The notes: generated by a model from the letters alone, not told the origin. Positions 1-8,698 are shown, counted from the stretch's first letter. The stretch is 51,787 nucleotides of DNA from Pseudideonella sakaiensis (GCF_001293525.1 NZ_BBYR01000046.1:1-51787), one strand, 5' to 3'. Numbers and translations are program-made.

Positions 1-29
1 GCGCCCGCGGCGCCCGCGGCGGGCCGGCG

Positions 30-650
30 TCAGCGCGGCACTTCGATCACCAGCAGGTCGACCCGCCGGTTGCTGGCGCGGCCCTCGGCGGTGTCGTTGC
101 CGGCGATCGGCTCGCGCGAGCCGCGGCCCTCGGCCAGCAGCCGGTCCTGCGCGACGCCGAGGCCGACCAGCGCGGCCACCGTCGCCTTGGCGCGGGCCTC
201 CGACAGGCGGTCGTTCAACGTGGCGTCGCCGGTCGAGTCGGTGTGGCCGGTGACGCGGGCCGACAGCAGCGGCTGGGTCGCCAGCGCCTGCGCCAGCGTC
301 TGCAGGAAGTTGCGGAAGTTCGCGTTCGGCTCCGACTTGCCGGTGTCGAAGGCGTTGTCGCCGGTGGCGCGCAGCAGCAGCGCGCCGGTGGGCGTGCGGC
401 TGATCTGCACGTCGGAATCGCCGGCCACGCGGCGCAGGATGGTTTCCAGCAGGCCGACCGCGGTGGGCGCGGCCACCGGTGCCGGCGCGGGCGCGGGTGC
501 CGGCGGGGGCGCCGGCGGGCGCGGCGGCGGCGGGGGCGGTGCGCTGCGCTGCGGCGGCGGGCCCGGATCGGTGGCCGGGGCGTTGTAGGCGCAGCCGGCG
601 AGCAGGGCGGCGGCTGTGGCGGTGGCGAGGAAGCTCGGCAGTCGTGTCAT
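30..650 (-). CDS. OmpA-family lipoprotein
   Basis: Outer-membrane lipoprotein with a C-terminal peptidoglycan-binding OmpA-like domain. The chosen ATG gives a lipoprotein signal (hydrophobic stretch ending LLAGC), and GGAGA lies about 8 nt upstream; a longer frame upstream lacks a signal. After the lipidated Cys comes a Pro/Ala-rich linker of roughly 45 residues that could span from the membrane to the wall. The OmpA-like domain carries the VTGHTDSTGD motif and an ASNRRVDLLV ending, both typical of OmpA/Pal/MotB C-termini. About 206 residues. Likely role is envelope anchoring; the specific function is unknown. It points away from the neighbouring regulator gene's promoter and looks monocistronic. 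Confidence 0.9.
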   Translation of the reverse strand: MTRLPSFLATATAAALLAGCAYNAPATDPGPPPQRSAPPPPPPRPPAPPPAPAPAPAPVAAPTAVGLLETILRRVAGDSDVQISRTPTGALLLRATGDNAFDTGKSEPNANFRNFLQTLAQALATQPLLSARVTGHTDSTGDATLNDRLSEARAKATVAALVGLGVAQDRLLAEGRGSREPIAGNDTAEGRASNRRVDLLVIEVPR

Positions 651-750
651 CGGCGTCTCCAGGGAAGCGGCCCGGCCGCCTGCAGGCCGGGCTCGCGAGC
701 CGCCGGTTCTACCGGGCGCGGCGGGATGACGCAAGCGTCGGGTCGGTGGT

Positions 751-1815
751 TCAGGTGCTTTCGCGCGTCACGAGCTCGTAGCCGAGGTCGAGGCTGGCCG
801 CGCGCACCGGCTCGCCGCGCACCAGCGTGAGCAGCATGCGCGCCGCCTCGGCGCCGATGCGGCTGCGCGGCGTGCGCACCGTGGTCAGCGGCGGCAGCAT
901 CTGGTCGCTGCCGTTCAGGTCGTTGAAGCCGGCCACCGCGACCTGCGCCGGCACCGCCACGCCCAGCCGCAGCGCCGCCAGCAGCCCGCCCTGGGCCAGG
1001 TCGTCGTTGCAGAAGAACACCGCGTCGGTGTCGGGCTGGCGCCGCAGCAGCTCGGCGAACAGCGCGCCGCCCAGCGCCATCGACGAGCGCTGCGGGTTCA
1101 GCAGCTCGCGCGCCGGGTCGTAGAGGCCGGCCGCGCGCAGCGCGCGCCGGTAGCCTTCGGCGCGCTGCATCACCCGCGGGTCCAGCTGGGCGGCCACGAA
1201 CGCGATGCGGCGGCGTCCGCGCGCCAGCAGGTGCTGCGTGATCGCATGCCCGGCCTCGGCCTGCGAGAAGCCGACGCAGTGCACCGCCGGCGCCGAGGTG
1301 ATCTCCATCAGGTGCACGCAGGGCACGCCGCTCGAGGCGATCAGCCGGCGCGCCGCCTCGGAGCGGTCGAAGCCGGTCACCAGCAGCCCGGCCGGCCGGT
1401 GCGCGAGGTAGGCCTGCAGCAGCTGCTCCTCCTCGGCCGGGTCGTAGTGGGTGACGCCGATCAGGGTCTGGAAGCCGGCCGGCCACAGCACCTGGTGCAC
1501 CGCCTCCAGCAGGTCGACGAAGAGGTTGTTCGACAGCAGCGGCACCAGCACCGCGACGTGGTCGCTGCGCGCCGACGCGAGGGCGCGCGCCGCCGGGTCG
1601 GGCACGTAGCCGAGCTGGCGCACCGCGGCCTCGACGCGGGCGACCAGTTCCGGCGCCACCGAGCGCTCGCGGCGCAGCGCGCGCGAGACGGTGATCGGGC
1701 TGACGCCGGCGGCCCGCGCGACGTCGGCCAGCGTGACGCGGCCGGTGGCCCGGCCCGAACGCGCGGGGGCCAGGGGCGGGGCAGGGGGAGCGGGCGGGGA
1801 GGCGTCGCGCGGCAT
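751..1815 (-). CDS. gntR: LacI-family repressor of gluconate genes (GntR-type)
   Basis: Transcriptional repressor of about 354 aa. An N-terminal LacI helix-turn-helix is at residues 27-50 (TLADVARAAGVSPITVSRAL), followed by a periplasmic-binding-protein-like effector domain to the C-terminus. It is divergent from gluconokinase and TRAP transporter genes, so the effector is probably gluconate or a gluconate phosphate (inferred from context). A TTG at 1869 would extend the protein, but that extension would translate through the palindromic operator. The ATG at 1815 is preferred, although no strong Shine-Dalgarno is visible before it. A Pro/Ala-rich N-terminal tail precedes the helix-turn-helix. 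The operator at 1854-1867 lies just upstream, which suggests autoregulation. Confidence 0.88.
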   Translation of the reverse strand: MPRDASPPAPPAPPLAPARSGRATGRVTLADVARAAGVSPITVSRALRRERSVAPELVARVEAAVRQLGYVPDPAARALASARSDHVAVLVPLLSNNLFVDLLEAVHQVLWPAGFQTLIGVTHYDPAEEEQLLQAYLAHRPAGLLVTGFDRSEAARRLIASSGVPCVHLMEITSAPAVHCVGFSQAEAGHAITQHLLARGRRRIAFVAAQLDPRVMQRAEGYRRALRAAGLYDPARELLNPQRSSMALGGALFAELLRRQPDTDAVFFCNDDLAQGGLLAALRLGVAVPAQVAVAGFNDLNGSDQMLPPLTTVRTPRSRIGAEAARMLLTLVRGEPVRAASLDLGYELVTREST

Positions 1816-1853
1816 CGGGTTTGTACGGAGGGTGGGCCGTGGGATTCTGGCTA

Positions 1854-1867
1854 GGATAGCGCTATCC
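1854..1867. promoter_or_regulatory. palindromic LacI/GntR-type operator O1
   Basis: GGATAGCGCTATCC is a perfect 14-bp palindrome with the central CG typical of LacI-family sites. It lies 39 bp upstream of the repressor start, between the two divergent genes. The core GATAGCGCTATC recurs at 1992-2003. Assignment to the adjacent repressor is by position. Confidence 0.75.
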
Positions 1868-1985
1868 AATCAAGCCGGGCCCCGGGGTCTTCCCGACATC
1901 CCGGCGCCTCGTGGTTCAGAGGGTCGCCGTTGCCAGAGGCTGCGGCCGCCGCACCCGATGCCGCCGCCGCGGCCAGGTTTCACCG

Positions 1986-2564
1986 ATGCAAGATAGCGCT
2001 ATCCAAATTCGACCCGCGTCGCGCACCCCGCCCGCCCCGGTGGCGGCGGTGGTGTTCATGGGCGTGGCCGGCTGCGGCAAGTCCAGCGTGGCCCACGCGG
2101 TCGCGCAGCCCGCCGGCTGGGCGCTGGTGGAGGGCGACGAGTTCCACCCACCGGCGAACATCGCGAAGATGCGCGCCGGCATCGCGCTGGACGATGCCGA
2201 CCGCAGTGGCTGGCTCGATGCGCTCGCCGCGGCGGTGGCGGCCCACGCGGCCGGCGGCCGCGCGGTGGCGCTGACCTGCTCCGCGCTGCGCCGCGCCTAC
2301 CGCGACCGGCTGCGCGCCGCGCTGCCGGGCCTGCGCTTCGTCTTCCTCGAGATCACGCCGGAGGAGTCGCTGCGCCGCGTGACGGCCCGCGCCGGCGCCC
2401 ACCTGTTCCCGCCCAGCCTGGTGGCGAGCCAGTTCGCGACACTGGAGCCGCCGCACGGCGAGCCCGGCGTGCTCTGCCTCGACGCGACCCGCCCGCGCGA
2501 GGCGCTGGCCGCCGCCGTCGGCGACTGGCTGCGCGAGGCTCCGATCCCCGGAGACGCCCGATGA
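1986..2564 (+). CDS. gntK: gluconokinase
   Basis: Phosphorylates D-gluconate to 6-phosphogluconate using ATP, feeding the pentose phosphate or Entner-Doudoroff route. The 192-aa protein has a Walker A loop GVAGCGKS (residues 26-33), then EGDEFHPPANIAKM and the CSALRRAYRDRLR segment, all characteristic of the GntK/IdnK family. The ATG at 1986 adds about 20 residues before the P-loop beta strand compared with E. coli GntK. A later GTG near 2040 is an alternative and would leave operator O2 untranslated. The stop overlaps the start of dctQ (ATGA), so the gene is translationally coupled to the TRAP genes. Confidence 0.93.
   Translation: MQDSAIQIRPASRTPPAPVAAVVFMGVAGCGKSSVAHAVAQPAGWALVEGDEFHPPANIAKMRAGIALDDADRSGWLDALAAAVAAHAAGGRAVALTCSALRRAYRDRLRAALPGLRFVFLEITPEESLRRVTARAGAHLFPPSLVASQFATLEPPHGEPGVLCLDATRPREALAAAVGDWLREAPIPGDAR
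1991..2004. promoter_or_regulatory. palindromic LacI/GntR-type operator O2
   Basis: AGATAGCGCTATCC repeats the 12-bp core of the site at 1854. It sits at codons 2-7 of gluconokinase if the ATG at 1986 is used, so a bound repressor would sit at or just after the start codon. The two sites are 137 bp apart centre to centre, about 13 helical turns, compatible with looping. Confidence 0.7.
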
Positions 2565-3067
2565 GCCCCGAACCGACCCGGCCGCCGACCCGCTGGCAGC
2601 GTGCTGCCCAGTCGCTGATGGCCGCGATGCTGGCCGTGATGGCGCTGGCCGTCTTCGTCAACGTGGTGCTGCGCTATGGCTTCGGCAGCGGCGTGGCCGC
2701 CAGCGAGGAGCTGTCGCGGCTGCTGTTCGTCTGGATGGTCTTCCTCGGGGCGACGCTGGCCTACCCGGCCGGCGAGCACATGGCCTTCACCGCGCTGGTC
2801 GCGCCGCTGCGCCGGCACCCGCGCGGGCTCGCGCTGCTGACGCGGCTGATCCATGCGCTGGTCACCGCGACCTGCGCGATGGTGGCCTGGGGCGCCTGGC
2901 AGCAGGTGGTGGTGGGGCTGGACAGCCGCAGCACCGTGCTCGGCTACCCGGTGGCGCTGCTGCCGCTGCCGGCGCTGCTGGCCAGCGTCGCGATCGGCGC
3001 GATGGCCGCCGCCAACCTGTGGCGCGGCCGCGCCCTCGACCTCGGCCACGGCGCCGAGGTCGAGTGA
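2561..3067 (+). CDS. dctQ: TRAP transporter small permease (DctQ)
   Basis: Small membrane subunit (168 aa) of a tripartite ATP-independent periplasmic transporter. Four hydrophobic segments are visible, with the family motif FLGATLAYPAGEHMAF in the first half. It overlaps gntK by ATGA and is followed 22 bp later by the large permease. Context (gluconokinase in the same operon, LacI regulator divergent) suggests gluconate or another sugar acid as the substrate. Confidence 0.93.
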   Translation: MSPEPTRPPTRWQRAAQSLMAAMLAVMALAVFVNVVLRYGFGSGVAASEELSRLLFVWMVFLGATLAYPAGEHMAFTALVAPLRRHPRGLALLTRLIHALVTATCAMVAWGAWQQVVVGLDSRSTVLGYPVALLPLPALLASVAIGAMAAANLWRGRALDLGHGAEVE

Positions 3068-3089
3068 CCCGCCGCACCGGACGCCCCCC

Positions 3090-4379
3090 ATGAACGAAGC
3101 CCTTTCCGCCGTCGTCTTCCTCGTCGCCATGCTCGGCTTCATGGCCGTCGGCGTGCCGCTGGCCTTCGCGCTGGTGCTCACCGGCGCCGCGATGGCCTGG
3201 ACCCTCGACTTCTGGGACACCCAGCTGCTGGCGCAGAACCTGGTGGCCGGCGTCGACAGCTTCCCGCTGCTGGCCGTGCCCTTCTTCATCCTGGCCGGCG
3301 AGCTGATGAACGCCGGCGGCATCAGCCGGCGCATCATCGACATGGCGCAGGCCTGGGTCGGCCACATCAAGGGCGGGCTCGGCTTCGTGACCATCGGCGC
3401 GGCGATCCTGATGGCCAGCATGAGCGGCTCGGCGCTGGCCGACACCGCGGCGCTGGCCACCATCCTGCTGCCGATGATGCGGGCCCACGGCTACCCGATG
3501 CACACCTCGGCCGGCCTGATCGCGTCGGGCGGCATCATCGCGCCGATCATCCCGCCGTCGATGCCCTTCGTGATCTACGGCGTCACGACCAACACCTCGA
3601 TCTCGGCGCTGTTCCTGTCCGGCATCGTGCCGGGGCTGATCATGGGCACCGGGCTGATCGTCGCGTGGAAGCTGTGCCTGCGCCGGCTCGACCTGCCGGG
3701 CCAGGCGCCGCAGCCGCTGGCCGCGCGGCTGCGCGCCACCGCGCGCGCCTTCTGGGCGCTGCTGATGCCGCTGATCATCATCGGCGGCATGAAGAGCGGC
3801 GTCTTCACGCCCACCGAGGCCGCGGTGGTGGCCGCCGTCTACGCGCTGGTGGTGGCGCTGTTCGTGCACCGCGAGATGAACCTCGCGCAACTGCACGGCG
3901 TGCTGGTGCGCGCGGCCAAGACCACCGCGGTGGTGATGTTCCTCTGCGCCGGCGCGCAGGTGGCCAGCTACATGGTGACGCTGGCCGACCTGCCGGCCAC
4001 GCTGACCGGCTGGCTCGGCCCGCTGGTCGAGCACCCGCGGGTGCTGATGGCGGTGATGATGCTGCTGCTGGTGGCGATCGGCACCGCGCTCGACCTGACG
4101 CCCACCATCCTGATCCTGGCGCCGGTGATGCTGCCGATCGCCGTCAAGGCCGGCATCGACCCGGTCTACTTCGGCCTGATGTTCGTGCTGAACGGCGCGA
4201 TCGGCCTGATCACGCCGCCGGTCGGCACGGTGCTGAACGTGGTGGCCGGCGTCGGCCGCCTGCGCCTCGACCAGGTGGTGCGCGGCGTCAACCCCTTCCT
4301 CGTCACCTACCTCGCGATCCTCGCGCTGTTCGTGGTCTTCCCGCAGATCGTCACCGCGCCGCTGCGCTGGATGCACTGA
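3090..4379 (+). CDS. dctM: TRAP transporter large permease (DctM)
   Basis: Large membrane subunit (429 aa) that carries out Na+-coupled translocation in TRAP systems. It has about twelve hydrophobic segments. Family signatures are visible: FPLLAVPFFILAGELMNAGG near the N-terminus, SGSALADTAALATILLPMM, PPSMPFVIYG, and the C-terminal NGAIGLITPPVGTVLNVV. The length is normal for DctM. The ATG at 3090 is chosen because the protein then starts at the first membrane helix; upstream codons belong to a shadow frame over dctQ. It lies between dctQ and dctP in one transcript. Confidence 0.95.
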   Translation: MNEALSAVVFLVAMLGFMAVGVPLAFALVLTGAAMAWTLDFWDTQLLAQNLVAGVDSFPLLAVPFFILAGELMNAGGISRRIIDMAQAWVGHIKGGLGFVTIGAAILMASMSGSALADTAALATILLPMMRAHGYPMHTSAGLIASGGIIAPIIPPSMPFVIYGVTTNTSISALFLSGIVPGLIMGTGLIVAWKLCLRRLDLPGQAPQPLAARLRATARAFWALLMPLIIIGGMKSGVFTPTEAAVVAAVYALVVALFVHREMNLAQLHGVLVRAAKTTAVVMFLCAGAQVASYMVTLADLPATLTGWLGPLVEHPRVLMAVMMLLLVAIGTALDLTPTILILAPVMLPIAVKAGIDPVYFGLMFVLNGAIGLITPPVGTVLNVVAGVGRLRLDQVVRGVNPFLVTYLAILALFVVFPQIVTAPLRWMH

Positions 4380-4411
4380 AGCCTTCCCGACCCCACCCCG
4401 GAGACACCCCG

Positions 4412-5431
4412 ATGACCGTCCTTCGCCGTTCCCTGCTGGCCGCCGCGGCCGCCACGCTCGCCGCCGCCGCCGTTGCGCCGGCCTTCGCCCAGGACATCCG
4501 CCCGCGCCTGATCCGCTTCGGCTACGGCCTGAACGAGCAGTCGAACCAGGGCCGCGCCGTCAAGGTCTTCGCCGAGGAGGTGGAGCGCCTGTCCGGCGGC
4601 AAGATGAAGATCCGCGCCTTCGGCGGCGCCAGCCTCGGCTCCGACAACCAGATGCAGCAGGCGCTGATCGGCGGGGCGCAGGAGATGATGGTCGGCTCGA
4701 CCGCCACGCTGGTGGGCATCGCGCAGGAGATGGCGCTCTGGGACACGCCCTTCCTGTTCAACGACGTGCGCGAGGCCGATGCCATCCTCGACGGCCCGAT
4801 CGGCGAGAAGGTCAAGGCGCGGCTCGAGCCCAAGGGCCTGGTCGGGCTGGTCTACTGGGAGAACGGCTTCCGCAACCTGACCAACAACAAGCGCGCGATC
4901 ACGCGGCTGGAGGACCTGGACGGCGTGAAGCTGCGCGTGATGCAGAACAACGTCTTCCTCGACAGCTTCCGCAGCCTCGGCGCGAACGCCGTGCCGCTGC
5001 CCTTCAGCGAGCTGTTCAGCGCGCTGGAGACGAAGGCGGTGGACGGGCAGGAGAACCCCTTCAACACGATCGTCTCGAGCAAGTTCTACGAGGTGCAGAA
5101 GTTCCTGACCGTGACCAACCACGTCTACAGCCCGTGGATCGTCACCGTCAGCCGCAAGTTCTGGGACGGCCTGTCGGCGGCCGAGAAGAAGGTGCTCGTC
5201 GACGCGGCGAAGAAGAGCCGCGACTTCGAGCGCAAGGACACGCGCGACGAGGCGGCGCGCGCGCTGGCGGACCTGAAGGCGCGCGGCATGCAGGTGAACG
5301 CGCTGTCGCCGGCCGAGGCCGCGCGCATGCGCGACCGGCTGACCCGCGTCAATGCCTCGGTGGCCACCAGCGTCGGCATGGACCTGTGGCAGGAGACGCA
5401 GGGCGCGCTCGCGAAGCTGCGCGCGAAGTGA
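4412..5431 (+). CDS. dctP: TRAP transporter substrate-binding protein (DctP)
   Basis: Periplasmic solute receptor (339 aa) of the TRAP system. A Sec signal peptide ends near APAFAQD. The body shows DctP features: EEVERLSGGKMKIRAFGGASLG, DTPFLFNDVREADAIL, the conserved Arg region GVKLRVMQN that usually contacts the substrate carboxylate, and AVDGQENPFNTI. A GGAGA ribosome site precedes the ATG. It is the last gene of the gntK-dctQMP operon and converges on phaZ after 36 bp. The predicted ligand is gluconate or a related aldonate, inferred from linkage only. Confidence 0.94.
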   Translation: MTVLRRSLLAAAAATLAAAAVAPAFAQDIRPRLIRFGYGLNEQSNQGRAVKVFAEEVERLSGGKMKIRAFGGASLGSDNQMQQALIGGAQEMMVGSTATLVGIAQEMALWDTPFLFNDVREADAILDGPIGEKVKARLEPKGLVGLVYWENGFRNLTNNKRAITRLEDLDGVKLRVMQNNVFLDSFRSLGANAVPLPFSELFSALETKAVDGQENPFNTIVSSKFYEVQKFLTVTNHVYSPWIVTVSRKFWDGLSAAEKKVLVDAAKKSRDFERKDTRDEAARALADLKARGMQVNALSPAEAARMRDRLTRVNASVATSVGMDLWQETQGALAKLRAK

Positions 5432-5467
5432 GCGCGCCCCGGCCCGGGCAGCGCCGGCCGCGCGCCG

Positions 5468-6706
5468 TCACTGCGAGACGTGGATCACGTCGCGCACCAC
5501 CGGGTAGATCTGGTTCTGCCAGCGCCGGCCGCTGAACACGCCGTAGTGACCGACGCCGGCCTGCACGTAGTGGGTGCGCAGGTAGGGCCGCAGCCCGCTG
5601 CACAGGTCCTGCGCGGCCAGGGTCTGGCCGGTGGCACAGATGTCGTCGCGCTCGCCCTCGACCGTCAGCAGCGCGGTGCGGCGGATCGCCGCCGGGTTCA
5701 CCACCCGCTCGCCGACGCGCAGCTCGCCCTTCGGCAGGTCGTAGGTCTGAAACACCCGCGCCACGGTCTCGAGGTAGAACTCGGCCGGCAGGTCGGCCAC
5801 CGCCAGGTACTCCTCGTAGAAGGCGCGGGTGTGCTCGGCCTTGGCGAGCTGCTCGGCGTCCGGCTCGGGCAGCGACAGCAGCTCGTAGTACTCGCGGAAG
5901 GCATTCGCGTGCCGCTCGCGGTTCATGCTCATGAAGGCGGTCAGCTGCACGAAACCGGGGTAGACGCGCCGGCCCGCGCCCGGGTGCATCCACGGCACGG
6001 TGGCGATCAGGTGGCGCTCGAACCAGCCGATGTCCTTGCTGGTCGCGAGGCGGTTCACCTCGGTCGGGCTGATGCGGCAGTCGATCGGGCCGGCCATCAG
6101 CGTCAGGCTGGCCGGCGTCGCCGGGTCCTGGTCCTCCGCCATCAGCGAGACCGCGGCCAGCGCGGCGACGCAGGGCTGGCAGATCGCCATCAGGTTGGCG
6201 CGCTCGCCGAGCACGCGCAGGAAGCGGATCAGGTGGCCGGTGTACTCGTCCAGCCCGAAGCGGCCGGCGGCCAGCGGCACGTCGCGCGCGTTGTGCCAGT
6301 CGGTGATGTAGACCTCGTGGTCGGCCAGCATGGTGCGCACCGTGTCGCGCAGCAGCGTCGCGAAGTGGCCCGACATCGGCGCCACCAGCAGCACCTTGGG
6401 CTGCACCGTGTCGTCGCCCAGGTCCTTGCGGAAGCGCAGCAGGCTGCAGAAGGGCGTGCGGTCCACCACCTCCTCGGTGACCGCGACACGGCGCCCCGCC
6501 ACCTCGACCGCGTCGATGCCGAAGGCCGGCCGCCGGTGCGTGACCTCCGACAGCGCATAGGTGCGGCAGGCGGCCGCGGCGCGGCGCTGGCCGAGGTCCG
6601 GCAGGCCGGCCGCCGAGAGGCTGCCGAGCCAGGGCAGCGCGTGGCGGCTGAGCGCACGCAGCGGCCAGCTCAGGTCGCTGTGGGCCTGGTAGGCCTGGTA
6701 CATCAT
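5468..6706 (-). CDS. phaZ: intracellular poly(3-hydroxybutyrate) depolymerase
   Basis: Hydrolyses amorphous intracellular PHB granules. The 412-aa length matches the PhaZ1 family of Ralstonia/Cupriavidus (about 410-420 aa). This family uses a Cys nucleophile with Asp and His. Here a Cys pair in AICQPCVAAL (Cys176/Cys179), an Asp in GERDDI and a His in GVGHYGVF fall in the expected order. The start MMYQAYQAH is typical, and AAAGGACG precedes it on the minus strand. It is divergent from the GST-like gene across 192 bp. It implies the organism stores PHB. No signal peptide is seen, as expected for the intracellular class. Confidence 0.93.
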   Translation of the reverse strand: MMYQAYQAHSDLSWPLRALSRHALPWLGSLSAAGLPDLGQRRAAAACRTYALSEVTHRRPAFGIDAVEVAGRRVAVTEEVVDRTPFCSLLRFRKDLGDDTVQPKVLLVAPMSGHFATLLRDTVRTMLADHEVYITDWHNARDVPLAAGRFGLDEYTGHLIRFLRVLGERANLMAICQPCVAALAAVSLMAEDQDPATPASLTLMAGPIDCRISPTEVNRLATSKDIGWFERHLIATVPWMHPGAGRRVYPGFVQLTAFMSMNRERHANAFREYYELLSLPEPDAEQLAKAEHTRAFYEEYLAVADLPAEFYLETVARVFQTYDLPKGELRVGERVVNPAAIRRTALLTVEGERDDICATGQTLAAQDLCSGLRPYLRTHYVQAGVGHYGVFSGRRWQNQIYPVVRDVIHVSQ

Positions 6707-6898
6707 CGCTGTCGTCCTTTGGCGTGACCGGGCATGGCCTCCGATCAGCAACTTGCGAGCCAGGGCCGGCGCGCGGCCGGGCCGTCGGGCCCGGTCCGTG
6801 GACGCCACCGGGCGGCATGGACGGCCTGCGCCGCACTGGCACAGGCTTTGCACCCGGTCGGCGACTGCCCCCCGCACCGACCGCCTGGAGACCCGCCG

Positions 6899-7702
6899 AT
6901 GTCGTCGACCGTGAGCCCGCCGCCGCCCGCGGCCCGCAAGTCCGCCCGCGCGGCCCGCCCGGCGGCGCCGGCCGCGACGCCGCCGGCCGCCGCCGCGCCG
7001 CGCGCCGCACGGGCACCGAAGGCCGGCCGGCCCGCGCCCGCGGCCGCCGTGCGTGCCTCGCTCACGCTCAGCAGCAAGAACTACTCGTCCTGGTCGCTGC
7101 GCGGCTGGCTGCTGGTGCGCTTCGCCGGGCTGCCCTTCGACGAGGTGATGGTCTCGCCCGACGACGCCGATGCGCGCAAGGAACTGCTGCTGCTGGCGCC
7201 GTCGATCCGCGTGCCCTGCCTGAGCCACGAGGGCGCCAAGGTCTGGAACACGCTGGCCATCGCGCAGTACCTCGACGAGGTCTGCCCGCAGGCCGGCCTG
7301 CTGCCGGCCGACCGCCTGGCGCGCGCCCATTGCCGCTCGATCTGCGGCGAGATGAACTCCGGCTTCGCGAACCTGCGCGCGTCGCTGCCGATGAACCTGA
7401 AGGCGCGCCACCCGGGCTTCAAGGTCTGGGCCGGCGCCCAGCCCGACATCGCCCGCGTGCTGGAGATCTGGACTGACTGCCTCGCCACCTACGGCGGCCC
7501 CTACCTCTTCGGCGAGCGGCGCACCATCGCCGACGCGATGTTCGCCCCCGTCTGCACCCGCTTCCACACCTACGACGTGCCGCTGCCGGAACCGTGCCGC
7601 CGCTACTGCGAGACCATCCTCGCGATGCCGGAGATGCAGGAATGGATCGCCGCCGCGAAGGCCGAGCCGGACGACATCGAAGAGCTCGACATGGATTTCT
7701 GA
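6899..7702 (+). CDS. glutathione S-transferase family protein with basic Ala/Pro-rich N-terminal tail
   Basis: A 267-aa protein. The GST N-terminal thioredoxin-like domain begins near residue 55 (LTLSSKNYSSWSLRGWLL) and includes PSIRVPCLSHEG and NTLAIAQYLDE; the helical C-terminal domain follows (GPYLFGERRTIADAMFAPV). The first 54 or so residues are low-complexity Ala/Pro/Lys/Arg, resembling histone-H1-like or phasin-type tails. A GGAG precedes the ATG at 6899 and no alternative start is obvious right before the GST fold, so the tail appears to be translated. Substrate unknown. It is divergent from phaZ, so a shared promoter region is possible. Confidence 0.85.
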   Translation: MSSTVSPPPPAARKSARAARPAAPAATPPAAAAPRAARAPKAGRPAPAAAVRASLTLSSKNYSSWSLRGWLLVRFAGLPFDEVMVSPDDADARKELLLLAPSIRVPCLSHEGAKVWNTLAIAQYLDEVCPQAGLLPADRLARAHCRSICGEMNSGFANLRASLPMNLKARHPGFKVWAGAQPDIARVLEIWTDCLATYGGPYLFGERRTIADAMFAPVCTRFHTYDVPLPEPCRRYCETILAMPEMQEWIAAAKAEPDDIEELDMDF

Positions 7703-7796
7703 GGCCCGGCCGGCGGGCCCGGGGCGGCCGGTGGGGCCGGCCCGAACGGGCAGGGCGCACCGCTCGGCGCCGTGCCCGGTCCGCCTCGGCCAGCCG

Positions 7797-8225
7797 CTAC
7801 CAGCCGGCCGGCACCGGCACCTCGGCCGGCGCCGGGGCATCGACGGTGGAGAAATCCGCCGGCGACACGATCTCCAGGTACTCCATGTCCGGCGAGTAGT
7901 CGAACAGGAAGTGCGTGATGCCCGGCCGCTGGTGCACGCAGTCGCCGGCCTCGACCAGCGTCTCCTGGTCCTCGTACATGAACTTGGCCCAGCCCTTGGT
8001 CATGATCACGATGTGGAAGTCCGCCCCATGGCGGTGCCAGCCGGTGCCCTTCTCGGGTGCCTGGTTCGCCTTCACCAGCTGCGCGATCACCCGCCCGCCC
8101 GTGGCCGCCGCCACCCCCAGGTCGCGGTAGAGGAAGAAATCGCGCAGCCCGTCACTGCGCCACGGCGTGTCGCCGGGCTTGACGTGGGAGAAGAGGCTGG
8201 TGGCGAGCGTCTGCGGCGTGTCCAT
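7797..8225 (-). CDS. cupin-domain protein
   Basis: Small 142-aa single-cupin protein. The metal-binding motif 1 is visible as GTGWHRHGADFHIVIMTKG, and motif 2 as VEAGDCVHQRPGITHFLFD. A strong GAGGAG precedes the ATG. Such proteins bind a metal and may be enzymes or small-molecule sensors; the substrate cannot be told from sequence. It converges with the GST-like gene and is the last ordinary gene before the accessory island. Confidence 0.85.
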   Translation of the reverse strand: MDTPQTLATSLFSHVKPGDTPWRSDGLRDFFLYRDLGVAAATGGRVIAQLVKANQAPEKGTGWHRHGADFHIVIMTKGWAKFMYEDQETLVEAGDCVHQRPGITHFLFDYSPDMEYLEIVSPADFSTVDAPAPAEVPVPAGW

Positions 8226-8444
8226 GGAGCGGCTCCTCGGGGGTCGTGGTGCCGGTCTCCATGCATAAGGTGTTCCACCGGGTGGATGGGGTGGAGGCGG
8301 GGTGAACGGGGCGGTGCCGCGGTCGGGGATCCCACCCTGGGCAGGCGTGGACGCGGGTTTCCCGGGCGAGGCGACCGCCGCGAGGCGGAAGTTCGGCCGG
8401 TATCCTCCGTGGTTCCCTCATGCCATCACTGAACGGGAGCAGTC

Positions 8445-8698
8445 TTGGCCACCAGAAAGAGAGCGCCGGCGCGCCGCTCAGCCAAACCCACCGCTACAGC
8501 AGCAGCCTGGACCCGGCGCTGAGCCGGGACGAGAACCGCGACCACTGCCTGGCCGAGTGGCTGCTGGGCCTGGTGCCCGACTGCGCCACCGAGGGCGAGC
8601 AATTGGCCGAAGCGACAAGCCTTCCCGGAGCGATGCCGGGGAGCTCATCGTCACTCCGGAGTTCCAAGTGCGTCCGTACACGTGCGTGTTTGGCGTAG
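8445..8698 (+). pseudogene. remnant of adenine-specific DNA methyltransferase N-terminus (left copy)
   Basis: A GGGAG site precedes TTG at 8445, which opens a short basic reading frame beginning MATRKRAPARRSAKPT and ending at a stop near 8522. This resembles the extreme N-terminus of large type-III-like N6-adenine methyltransferases (recognised from memory). From about 8488 the conserved continuation HRYSSSLDPALSRDENRD...AEWLLGLV is present, but in another reading frame, so a deletion or frameshift joins the two. After 8600 no recognisable methyltransferase remains. No catalytic motif is present, so the copy is dead. The remainder up to the operon at 8916 shows no gene I can identify. Confidence 0.6.
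8490..8599 (+). repeat. left copy of a 110-bp diverged direct repeat
   Basis: Aligns without gaps to 11374-11483; a hand count gives 16 mismatches in 110 positions (about 85% identity). Both copies encode the same protein segment, (T/H)(Y/H)RY.SSLDPAL..DENRD..LAEWLLGLV..CATEGE. The level of divergence and coding nature indicate related gene fragments, not target-site duplications. Confidence 0.85.

Noticed and set aside
1869-1869. TTG at 1869 as start of the LacI-type repressor
   Set aside because: It would translate the operator palindrome and add residues not resembling the family; ATG 1815 fits better.
5432-5467. GC-rich inverted repeats between dctP and phaZ as a terminator
   Set aside because: Short, imperfect stems without a T-tract; such pairings arise by chance at this GC content.
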